Shown one piece after another: positions 24,257 through 31,772 of a stretch of DNA of 64,000 nt (position 1 is the first letter of the stretch; each line of letters begins with the position of its first letter). Where the stretch lies: assembly GCA_963712565.1 (NCBI GenBank), contig CAVQIP010000072.1:1-64000 (forward strand). Direction: 5' to 3'. Origin of the DNA: VAZQ01 sp963712565. Its GTDB lineage: Bacteria > Pseudomonadota > Alphaproteobacteria > Rhizobiales > Xanthobacteraceae. The translations under genes and the position numbers were made by a program. The notes beneath the pieces are model-generated. The model was not told the origin of the DNA. It worked only from the letters and a program-made list of their open reading frames with translations, and did not search any database.

Positions 24257-25368
24257 GACGACAGGCGAAAAGCATCGGGCTCGCCATCATCGGCGCCGGC
24301 CGCGTCGGGCTGTTCCGCGGCGAGGTCGCGGCGCGCCACCCGGCGGTGCAGTGGATCGGCATCGCCGAGAAGAACCACAATCGCGGGCTCTACGTCGCCG
24401 AGAAGATCGGCGCCGATTTCGTCACCGCGGACTATCGCGAGCTGCTCAAGCGCCCGGAGGTCACCTGCGCCATCGTCGCCACCGACGAGCATCTCCACGT
24501 CGGCCCGATCATGGCGACGGTCGAGCGCGGCGTGCCGATGCTGATCGAGAAGCCGCTCGCCACCGATCTCGGCGAATCCGCGCGCGTGCTCAAGGCGATC
24601 ACCGACGCCAAGCTCGACGCGGTGGTGGGCTACACCCAGCGCTTCCGCCGCAAATGGCTCGGCGCCAAGGAGAAGGTGCGCACCGGCGCGCTCGGCGACG
24701 TGACGCTGGTGACCTCGCGCGCGTTCATGAACCGGCTGGTCGCCATCGACAATTACAAGCGCACCGACGACCCCAAGACGATCTCGCCGATGGTGATCTC
24801 GGGCACGCACGCGCTCGACATCGTGATGTGGTACATGGAAACCAAGACCCCGGTCGAGTGCTACGCGCGCTCGATCGACAAGGTCCTGGGCCCGACCTAC
24901 CAGGGCATCGATGCCACCGCCGGCATGATCATGTTCGCGGACGGCAGCGTCTATCACCTCAACATTTCGTGGGCGCTGCCGGTGACCTGGCCGGGCGCGG
25001 TCTACAGCCTCGAGGTCGGCATCAACGGCACCGAGGGTGTGCTGACCATCGACGACACCCATCGCGACATGGTGCTCGCGGTCTCGGCGCCGCAGGAAGA
25101 AGGCTACGCACCGGACAAGAGCCGGCTGGTCGATTTCATGGGCAGCTATCCGCCCGGCGACATGGCGCTCGGCGAGCTGCGCGGCCCGATGCGGGAGGAA
25201 ACCGAGTCCTGGCTCAACCGGATCGCGCTCGACCTGCCGACGCAGGCGGCGACCGCGGCCGAGGCGCACAATCGCCTGATGCTGACCAAGGCGCTCGATC
25301 TCTCGGCCAAGCGTAAGCAGCCGGTGAAGCTGCCGCTCGAACCCGGCGAGGAGCGCGCCGCGGCGTGA
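24253..25368 (+). CDS. Gfo/Idh/MocA-family oxidoreductase (second of overlapping pair)
   Basis: A 371-residue paralogue of the preceding enzyme: LAIIGAGRVGLFRGE Rossmann motif, TCAIVATDEHLHVGPI, MLIEKPLATDLGES with the EKP motif, PMVISGTHALDIVMW and GINGTEGVLTIDDTHRDMV. Its ATG (24253) overlaps the previous TGA, so the pair is translationally coupled and probably works as a heteromer or on successive steps. It is followed by a repeat and then a Bug receptor on the same strand, suggesting that the receptor supplies the substrate or a relative (inference). Confidence 0.87.
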   Translation: MRRQAKSIGLAIIGAGRVGLFRGEVAARHPAVQWIGIAEKNHNRGLYVAEKIGADFVTADYRELLKRPEVTCAIVATDEHLHVGPIMATVERGVPMLIEKPLATDLGESARVLKAITDAKLDAVVGYTQRFRRKWLGAKEKVRTGALGDVTLVTSRAFMNRLVAIDNYKRTDDPKTISPMVISGTHALDIVMWYMETKTPVECYARSIDKVLGPTYQGIDATAGMIMFADGSVYHLNISWALPVTWPGAVYSLEVGINGTEGVLTIDDTHRDMVLAVSAPQEEGYAPDKSRLVDFMGSYPPGDMALGELRGPMREETESWLNRIALDLPTQAATAAEAHNRLMLTKALDLSAKRKQPVKLPLEPGEERAAA

Positions 25369-25387
25369 GTAGCTGAGCGCGCAGCAA

Positions 25388-25508
25388 ACTGAGTATGCTC
25401 CCTCTCCCATAGGGAGAGGGGTGGGGTGAGGGGTTAAGGTCTCTCGATAGGCTTCGAACCCCCTCACCCCAACCCTCTCCCCAAGGGGGAGAGGGAGCGG
25501 ACCGAGTC
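25388..25508. repeat. Palindromic repeat, CTCCCTCTCCC/GGGAGAGGG family (reverse orientation)
   Basis: CCCTCTCCCATAGGGAGAGGG on the left and CCCTCTCCCCAAGGGGGAGAGG on the right, centre GGGTGAGGGGTTAAGG ... CCCCCTCACCCC, outer arms ACTGAGTATGCTC and GAGCGGACCGAGTC. The hairpin order is the reverse of the copies at 5513 and 21211, so this copy is inverted. Confidence 0.85.
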
Positions 25509-25547
25509 AGCCTCAGAGATATCCAGAAACGCGACCGGGAGAAACGA

Positions 25548-26567
25548 ATGAAGAAATCGATACTCGTCCTGATCATCGTTCTCGCCGCCGCGTCGCCGGG
25601 CCGCGCGCAGCAAGAAGACGTTGCCGCCTTCTTCAGGGGCAAGACGCTGCGGCTGATCGTCGGCATCGGCGTCGGCTCGGGCTACGACATCAATGCGCGG
25701 CTGCTGGCGCGTCACATGGCCGCGCATATTCCTGGCCAGCCCACCATCATCGTGCAGAACCAGCCCGGCGCCGGCAGCCTGACCATGACCAACGCGCTCT
25801 ACAACACCGGCCCGTTCGACGGCACGGTGATGGGCGCTTCGTTCAACGGCATGCCGACCACGCCGCTGCTGCAGCCCGCCGGCGCGCGCTTCGACCCGAA
25901 CAAGCTCCTCTGGCTCGGCAGCACCAACCGCGAGACCCAGGTCACTTATGTCTGGCACACCGTACCGGTGCAGAGCCTCGACGAGGTCAGGACCAAGGAG
26001 CTCGTGGTGGGCGCGCAGGCGCCGGGCTCGACCCAGTACGACTACCCGATGCTGGTCAATCATCTGTTCGGGTTCAAGTTCAAGGTCGTCACCGGCTACC
26101 AGAGCACGTCGAAGATCAACCTGGCGATGGAGAGCGGCGAGGTGCAGGGCACGCTCGCCAACTGGTCGACGCTCAAGGCGCTGAGCTCCCAGTGGCTGGC
26201 GGAGAACAAGGTCAAGATCATCGCGCAATGGGCGCTGCAGAAGCATCCCGAGCTCGCGGATGTGCCGCTGGCGCTCGACCTGGCCAAGACCGATGCCGAC
26301 CGGCAGGCGCTGAGGCTTGCGCTCGCGCGGCTGGAATACGGCCGTCCGTTCTTTCTGCCGCCCAACGTGCCGGTGGCGCGCGTCGAGGCGCTGCGGCGCG
26401 CATTCGACGCCACCATGAAGGACCCGGCCTATCTGGCCGAGGCCGACAAGCTCAAGATCGACGTCGAGCCGCTCTCCGGCGAGCAGGTCGCCACGCTGGT
26501 CGAGCAGGTCTCGCGCACGCCGGCCGACACCGTCGCACGCGTGCGCGCGGCGATGGAGAACAAGTAA
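25548..26567 (+). CDS. Bug/TctC-like receptor of the FFxGKxxxxIVG subgroup
   Basis: A 339-residue periplasmic receptor. The signal peptide covers about residues 1-21 (ILVLIIVLAAASPGRAQ); the mature start is EDVAAFFRGKTLRLIVGIGV, then GSGYDINARLLARHM, IIVQNQPGAGSLTMTN and NTGPFDGTVMGASFN. This subgroup lacks the classic DGYT-type loop (here FDGTVMG) and is more distant from the other Bug proteins, but like the one at 48267 in having FFxGK. ATG 25548 follows CGGGAGAAACGA. There are no transport membrane genes nearby. Confidence 0.83.
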   Translation: MKKSILVLIIVLAAASPGRAQQEDVAAFFRGKTLRLIVGIGVGSGYDINARLLARHMAAHIPGQPTIIVQNQPGAGSLTMTNALYNTGPFDGTVMGASFNGMPTTPLLQPAGARFDPNKLLWLGSTNRETQVTYVWHTVPVQSLDEVRTKELVVGAQAPGSTQYDYPMLVNHLFGFKFKVVTGYQSTSKINLAMESGEVQGTLANWSTLKALSSQWLAENKVKIIAQWALQKHPELADVPLALDLAKTDADRQALRLALARLEYGRPFFLPPNVPVARVEALRRAFDATMKDPAYLAEADKLKIDVEPLSGEQVATLVEQVSRTPADTVARVRAAMENK

Positions 26568-26583
26568 CGAGGTCTGCCAATTG

Positions 26584-26720
26584 CTGTCGTCCCCGCGCAT
26601 CCGATCTCGGGTTTACCCGAGATCGGCACTTTTAGCGCGCATGTCGACTATAGCCGACATGCGTCGGGGACCCAACCACCGGCTCTGGAATATGGGTCCC
26701 CGCTTGCGCGGGGACGACAG
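26584..26720. repeat. GTCGTCCCCGCG-family repeat interrupted by a twin-hairpin element
   Basis: The left arm TGTCGTCCCCGCG is followed not by the usual loop but by CCGATCTCGGGT/ACCCGAGATCGG (26601-26626), spacer CACTTTTAGCGC and a second hairpin GCATGTCGACTATAGCCGAC(ATGC) at 26639-26662. Then the outer element resumes with GTCGGGGACCCAACCACCGG and TGGAATATGGGTCCCCGC to GGGGACGACAG. Compared with intact copies at 7812 and 23013, the insertion sits exactly at the tip of the first outer hairpin. Confidence 0.88.
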
Positions 26721-26821
26721 AAAGGCCCTGCGGTAGGGGCCGAAACCGACTCCCCTCGCCCGCCCTTTCGGCTATAAACGTGCCTCCCGCACAGCCCCCT
26801 TCCCACATTTCGGACGCCGAC

Positions 26822-29164
26822 ATGGATGCAAACACCGTTGAAAGCCGCGCGCATCACGAGCCGCGCCTGGAGGACGACGCCCTGGTGCGCGGGCTGGGAC
26901 GCTATGCCGCCGACGCCCCGTTGACCGGCCAGGTCTATGCATATTTCGTGCGCTCCCCGCACGCCTTCGCGGACATCACCGCGATCGACACGACCGCGGC
27001 CAAGGCCGCGCCCGGGGTGCTGGCGGTGCTCACCGCCGCCGACATGGCAGGGATCGGCAACGTCTCCCAGCACCCGCCGCTCGCCGGCCGGGGCGGCGCC
27101 AAGCTCATCGTTCCCCACCGCCCGGCGCTTGCCGGCGAGACCGTGCGGCACGTGGGCGAGCCGGTCGCCGTCGTGATCGCCGAGACGCTCACCGCCGCGC
27201 AGGACGCAGCCGAGCTCGTCAGCGTCGACTATCGCGAGCGCGCGCCCGCGGTCGACCTGCGCGCCGCCGTGCGCGACGGCGCGCCGCAAGTCTGGCCGGA
27301 GGCTCCCGGCAATATCGCGGTCGACTGGCCCGGATTGGCGAGCGACCCCGACGCCAATGCCAAAGAGGTCGAGCGCGTCATCGCGGCGGCAGCGCATGTG
27401 GCGCGGGTCGCGCTGGTTCATCAACGCATCATGGTGCATTCGATGGAGCCGCGCGGTGCGACCGCGCGCTACGATGCGGAGAACGACAGCTATTTCCTGC
27501 GCTGCTGCTCGCAGAGCGCACGCGCGCTGCGCGACGGACTGGCTCCCATCCTGGGCGTTGCCAAGGAGCGCCTGCGGGTCGTCACCGAGGACGTCGGCGG
27601 CGCGTTCGGTTTGAAGACCGGGCCCTATCCGGAATACCTCGCGATCCTGGTGGCGGCGCGCAAGCTCGGCCGCCCGGTGCATTGGATGTCGAACCGCGCC
27701 GAGGCCTTCCTCAGCGACAATCACGCGCGCGACGCCTACAGCGACGTCGAGCTCGCGCTCGACGAACGCGGAAAATTCCTGGCGCTGCGCGTGCGCCACC
27801 TCGGCAACATGGGGGCCTATATCGGCGCCGTGGGGGCCAACATCCAGACCGTGAACCTCACGCGCTGCCTGCCCGGCATGTACGACATTCCCCTGATCGA
27901 CATCGGCGTGCGCTGCGTGTTCACCAACACCACGACCACCGCGCCCTACCGCGGCGCCGGGCGTCCGGAGGCGAACTTCATCCTCGAGCGCGTCATCGAC
28001 GAGGCCGCGCGCGTCACCGGCACCGATCCGGTCAAGCTGCGCCGGCGCAACCTGATCAAGCCTTCGGCGATGCCGTACAAGACCGCGGTCGGCACCACCA
28101 TCGACAGCGGCGAGTTCGCGACCGTGCTCGACAAGGCGCTCGCGCTCGCCGACTACGACGGCTTCAAGCAGCGCCGGCGCGAGGCCGCCAAGCGCGGCAA
28201 ATATCGCGGGCTCGGCATTTCCTGCATGCTGGAGCACGCCGGCGGGTTCCCGCTCGAAGGCACGGCGCTGAGCTTTCCCGGCGGGGAAACGCTCGTGCTC
28301 GGCCTCAACGTGCAGTCGACCGGCCAGGGCCACGCCAGCACGTTCAATCCGCTGCTGGCAGAGCGGCTCGGCATCAAGCCCGGGCAGATCGAGCACCGCC
28401 AGGGCGACTCGGCGATGGAAATCGCGGGCTATGCCTCGGTCGGCTCGCGTTCCGCGATGACCGTGAGCCACGCCATGATCAAGACCGTCGAGGCGATGCT
28501 GACGAAAGGCAAGGCGATCGCCGCCGGCGTGCTGGAAGCGGCCGAATCCGACATCGAATACCGCGACGGACGGTTCAACGTGGTCGGCACCGATCGCGCG
28601 ATCTCGCTGTTCGATCTCGCGGCGCGGGCCAAGGAGATGAAAAAACGCGGCGAGATTCCCGAGGACCTTGACACCAAGACCAACGCCGAGACGCCGCTCA
28701 CCTTTCCCAACGGCTGCCATATCGCCGAGGTCGAGATCGATCCCTTGACCGGCTCGCTCGTGCTCGCCGCCTATAGCGCGGTCGACGATTGCGGGCGCCC
28801 GCTCAACACCATGATCGTCGAGGGCCAGACCCACGGTTCGATCGCCCAGGGCCTCGGCCAGGCCATGATGGAGAACGCGGTGTTCGACGATTCCGGCGGC
28901 CAACTGATCACCGGCTCGTTCATGGACTACGCCATGCCGCGCGCCGACGACGTGCCGTCCTTCCGCGACGCCATCCACGCGGTGCCGGCGACCACCAACC
29001 CGCTGGGCGTGAAGGGCGCCGGCGAAGCCGGCACCACCGCCGCGATCTCAGCGCTGATGAACGCCGTCGCCGATGCCATTCCGGGCGGGGCCGGCGCGCA
29101 TCTCGACATGCCGGCGACGGCGGAAAAGATCTGGCAGGCGTGCCGAAAGGCGCAGCAGAAGTAA
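26822..29164 (+). CDS. Xanthine dehydrogenase-family molybdopterin-binding subunit (CoxL-like), apparently without partner subunits
   Basis: A 780-residue large subunit. The a/b hammerhead domain comes first (residues about 15-125: LVRGLGRYAADAPLTGQVYA, LVSVDYRERAPAVDL). The molybdopterin domains follow, with EDVGGAFGLKTGPYPEY, the active-site loop APYRGAGRPEAN, NVQSTGQGHASTF and GVKGAGEAGTTAA with the catalytic Glu. There is no signal peptide, so it is cytoplasmic, unlike the IorB-like protein at 18880. ATG 26822 is chosen over GTG 26780. CO dehydrogenase/xanthine dehydrogenase-type enzymes need an iron-sulfur subunit and an FAD subunit; neither is adjacent. The loop lacks the CO dehydrogenase Cys signature, so it is more likely an aldehyde or aromatic CoA hydroxylase type. 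Confidence 0.85.
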   Translation: MDANTVESRAHHEPRLEDDALVRGLGRYAADAPLTGQVYAYFVRSPHAFADITAIDTTAAKAAPGVLAVLTAADMAGIGNVSQHPPLAGRGGAKLIVPHRPALAGETVRHVGEPVAVVIAETLTAAQDAAELVSVDYRERAPAVDLRAAVRDGAPQVWPEAPGNIAVDWPGLASDPDANAKEVERVIAAAAHVARVALVHQRIMVHSMEPRGATARYDAENDSYFLRCCSQSARALRDGLAPILGVAKERLRVVTEDVGGAFGLKTGPYPEYLAILVAARKLGRPVHWMSNRAEAFLSDNHARDAYSDVELALDERGKFLALRVRHLGNMGAYIGAVGANIQTVNLTRCLPGMYDIPLIDIGVRCVFTNTTTTAPYRGAGRPEANFILERVIDEAARVTGTDPVKLRRRNLIKPSAMPYKTAVGTTIDSGEFATVLDKALALADYDGFKQRRREAAKRGKYRGLGISCMLEHAGGFPLEGTALSFPGGETLVLGLNVQSTGQGHASTFNPLLAERLGIKPGQIEHRQGDSAMEIAGYASVGSRSAMTVSHAMIKTVEAMLTKGKAIAAGVLEAAESDIEYRDGRFNVVGTDRAISLFDLAARAKEMKKRGEIPEDLDTKTNAETPLTFPNGCHIAEVEIDPLTGSLVLAAYSAVDDCGRPLNTMIVEGQTHGSIAQGLGQAMMENAVFDDSGGQLITGSFMDYAMPRADDVPSFRDAIHAVPATTNPLGVKGAGEAGTTAAISALMNAVADAIPGGAGAHLDMPATAEKIWQACRKAQQK

Positions 29165-29312
29165 GGTCGTCATCGCCGAGCTTCGACACCGCAAGTCGGG
29201 TTTACCCGACCTGCGGCGCTTTAGGCTGCGGAACTCGGGCAAGCCCGAGTTCCGGTGCAATCCATCATTCTTGCAAAACAGATGGATGCGCGGGTCAAGC
29301 CCGCGCATGACG
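29165..29312. repeat. GGCTTGACCCGC-type repeat with nested twin hairpin
   Basis: Twin hairpin: CGCAAGTCGGGT/ACCCGACCTGCG (29190-29215, one mismatch), spacer GCGCTTTAGGCT, CGGAACTCGGGC/GCCCGAGTTCCG (29229-29254, 12-bp perfect). It is flanked by GTCATCGCCGAGC on the left and by ATGGATGCGCGGGTCAAGCC(CGCGCATGACG) on the right, the outer repeat also seen at 22178. The stretch separates two convergent genes and could act as a bidirectional transcription end. Confidence 0.82.
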
Positions 29313-29329
29313 ATGTGGCGCTAACTCGG

Positions 29330-30757
29330 CTACCCCTGCGAAATAAACTTCGTGTTGAGGTAGGCGCCAAGCCCCTCGATGCCACCTTCGCTGCCGTGGC
29401 CGGATTCCTTGACGCCGCCGAACGGCGTCTCCGGCGTGGAGACGGCGATGGAATTGACGCCGACCATGCCGGACTCGATGGCGTCGCCGATCGCGGCCGC
29501 GGTCGCATTCGAGCTGGTGAAGGCATAGGCGGCGAGGCCGTAGGGCAGCGAGTTCGCGCGTTCCACCACCTCGTCGAAGGTCTTGAAGGTGACGATCGGC
29601 GCGATCGGCCCGAACGGCTCCTGGGTCATCACCTTGGAATCGTCGGGCACCTCGGTCACGATCGTCGGCTCGTAGAAATAGCCCTGGTTGCCGCGCCGCT
29701 TGCCGCCGGTGACGACGTTGCCGCCGCGCTGCTTGGCGTCCGCCACGAAGCTCTCCATGGCGTCGATGCGGCGCGCATTCGCCATCGGTCCCATGGTGAC
29801 GCCCTTTTCGAGGCCGTCGCCGAGCTTGACGCCCTTGGCATATTCGGAGAACCGCGCCAGGAACTTCTTGTAGGCGTCCTCCTGCACGTAGAAGCGGGTG
29901 GGCGAGATGCAGACCTGGCCGGCGTTGCGGTACTTGAAGGCGGCGATGGTGTCGGCCGCCTTCTCCGCGTCGGCGTCGGCGAACACCACCACCGGCGAAT
30001 GGCCGCCGAGCTCCATGGTGGTGCGCTTCATGCCCTTGGCCGCCAGCGCCGCGAGGTGCTTGCCGACCGGGATCGAGCCGGTGAAGGAGATTTTGCGCAC
30101 CGCGTCCTTGGCGAGGAGATGTTCGGACACCTCGGCAGGCACGCCGAACACGAGGTTGAGCACGCCGGCGGGCAGCCCCGCGTCGGCAAAGCAGCGCACC
30201 ATCTCGATGCAGGCGCCGGGCGTCTCCTCGGAGGCCTTGAGAATGAGCGCGCAGCCCGCGGCGAGCGCGCCGCCCACCTTGCGCGCGGGGGTGAGCACGG
30301 GAAAGTTCCACGGGGTGAAGGCGGCGACGATACCGACCGGCTCCGTGACCACCAGCTGCCGCGTGCCCTTGGTGCGTCCCGGCACGATGCGGCCGTAGCT
30401 GCGGCGGCCCTCCTCGGCGTACCAGTCGATGATGTCGGCCGAGGTCATCACCTCCGCGCGCGCCTCGGCGTAGACCTTGCCCTGCTCCTGCACCATGACT
30501 TTCGAGATCGCGTCGTGACGCTCGCGCATGAGTTCGGCGGCCTTGCGCATGATCTTGGCGCGGTCATAGGCCGAGGTCGTCCGCCACAGCGCGAAGCCCT
30601 TCTTGGCGGCCGCCAGCGCCTCGTCGAGATCGGCCTTGCTCGCATGCGGCAACTGCGCCAGCGGCTTCTCGGTCGCGGGATTGAGCACCTCCTCGCCCTT
30701 GCGGCCGCCGCCGTTCACCCACTTGCCGTCGATATAGAGCGCAAGATCGGTATACAT
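29330..30757 (-). CDS. NAD(P)-dependent aldehyde dehydrogenase (succinate-semialdehyde dehydrogenase type)
   Basis: A 475-residue ALDH with the transition-state Asn151 (FTPWNFPVL), general base Glu249 (TMELGGHSP) and catalytic Cys283 (NAGQVCISPTR). EVVERANSLPYGLAAY and GVNSIAVSTPETPFGGVKES at the C terminus are typical of succinate-semialdehyde/alpha-ketoglutarate-semialdehyde dehydrogenases. The start ATG 30757 has GAGGACC upstream; a longer frame to 30829 is not supported. It oxidises an aliphatic semialdehyde to the acid in the cytoplasm. It is probably monocistronic; the next minus-strand gene lies 253 bases upstream. Confidence 0.9.
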   Translation of the reverse strand: MYTDLALYIDGKWVNGGGRKGEEVLNPATEKPLAQLPHASKADLDEALAAAKKGFALWRTTSAYDRAKIMRKAAELMRERHDAISKVMVQEQGKVYAEARAEVMTSADIIDWYAEEGRRSYGRIVPGRTKGTRQLVVTEPVGIVAAFTPWNFPVLTPARKVGGALAAGCALILKASEETPGACIEMVRCFADAGLPAGVLNLVFGVPAEVSEHLLAKDAVRKISFTGSIPVGKHLAALAAKGMKRTTMELGGHSPVVVFADADAEKAADTIAAFKYRNAGQVCISPTRFYVQEDAYKKFLARFSEYAKGVKLGDGLEKGVTMGPMANARRIDAMESFVADAKQRGGNVVTGGKRRGNQGYFYEPTIVTEVPDDSKVMTQEPFGPIAPIVTFKTFDEVVERANSLPYGLAAYAFTSSNATAAAIGDAIESGMVGVNSIAVSTPETPFGGVKESGHGSEGGIEGLGAYLNTKFISQG

Positions 30758-30837
30758 GAGGTCCTCGTTGCTTCTTCGTGATCCGCGATTGGTTGCGAAG
30801 GGATTAGCACTATTTGGCGAGGGATTCACCTCTCTCG

Positions 30838-30932
30838 CGTGTCATTCCGGCCGAGCGGCGCAGACAAGTTTACGCAGTCTGCGCACGCTTGACTGCCTGC
30901 GAGCGCCGGAACCCAGTAGACACCGGGCGTTG
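30838..30932. repeat. Degenerate palindromic repeat (GTGTCATTCCGG ... CCGGAACCCAGTAGACACC)
   Basis: GTGTCATTCCGGCCGAGCGG at the left and CGCCGGAACCCAGTAGACACC at the right are partly complementary; inside, GTTTACGCAGTCTGCGC and GCTTGACTGCCTGCGAGCG form weaker hairpins. It looks like another repeat family with an internal insertion, but the match is poor. The rest of the 253-base gap holds nothing recognised. Confidence 0.55.
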
Positions 30933-31010
30933 CGCCTGCCCGATGGCTCATCGCAAGGCCGCGGATTACGCCATGTCCACTGCGCGGGCATGCCAATCGA
31001 CGCGCAGAAT

Positions 31011-31766
31011 TCATCCCAGAAACGTCCCGCCGTTGACCTGGATGTTCTGCCCGGTGATGAAGCTCGCGCCCGGGCCGCAGAGGAAGCGCACGGCGGCGGC
31101 GATGTCGCTGGGCTCGCCGCGCCGGCCGATGAGGGCATGCACACGCGCGTGGTGCTGCGGCTCGGGTTGGCCCGCCGGCCGCGGCGCCGCCATCACGCCG
31201 GGCGTCACCGTGTTGACCCGGATCTTGTCCTCGGCGAGCTCGTGCGCGAGCGCGCGGGTGAAGCCGACGAGGCCGGCCTTGGCGGCCACCACGTGCGGGC
31301 GCCGCGCCGCCCCGGTGTGGGCGGAGAGGCCACCGATATTCACGATCGCGCCGGCGCCGCTGCGCTTGAGATGAGGCAGGCAGGCTTTCACGCAATTGAA
31401 CGCGCCGTCGAGGATGACGGCGGTGATGGCGCGCCAGTCGGCAAGCGTCATGGTCGCGAGCGGCTGCTCGGCGCGCACCGCCGCGTTGTTGACCAGAATG
31501 TCGATGCGGCCGAATTTTTGCGCGGCGGCCGCGACCATCGCATCGACCGCGTCGGCGTCGGCGACGTCGGCGGTGACGGCAAGCGCCTTGCCGCCCGCCC
31601 GCTCGATCTCGTCCGCGACCGCCTCGGCCTCCCTCAGATTGGAGCGCGCATTGACCACGACCGCGGCGCCGCCGTCGGCGAGCGCGAGCGCGATGCCGCG
31701 CCCGATATTGCGCCCGGCGCCGGTGACGATCGCGACGCGGCCGGACAATTCCTTCTCAGAAGCCAT
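31011..31766 (-). CDS. Short-chain dehydrogenase/reductase lacking the catalytic Tyr
   Basis: A 251-residue SDR. It has the cofactor motif TGAGRNIGRG (residues 15-24), ADVADADAV, the NNAAV segment, and C-terminal GQNIQVNGGTFL typical of FabG-like members. The active-site region reads NIGGLSAHTGAARRPHVVAAKAGLVG in two parts: the Ser and Lys are present, but the Tyr expected four residues before Lys is Val, with His next to it. It may use another residue, have altered chemistry or be non-catalytic. ATG 31766 lies 6 bases after the stop of the MmgE/PrpD gene, so it is in the same operon as the ABC importer. Confidence 0.85.
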   Translation of the reverse strand: MASEKELSGRVAIVTGAGRNIGRGIALALADGGAAVVVNARSNLREAEAVADEIERAGGKALAVTADVADADAVDAMVAAAAQKFGRIDILVNNAAVRAEQPLATMTLADWRAITAVILDGAFNCVKACLPHLKRSGAGAIVNIGGLSAHTGAARRPHVVAAKAGLVGFTRALAHELAEDKIRVNTVTPGVMAAPRPAGQPEPQHHARVHALIGRRGEPSDIAAAVRFLCGPGASFITGQNIQVNGGTFLG

Positions 31767-31772
31767 TTGCGT

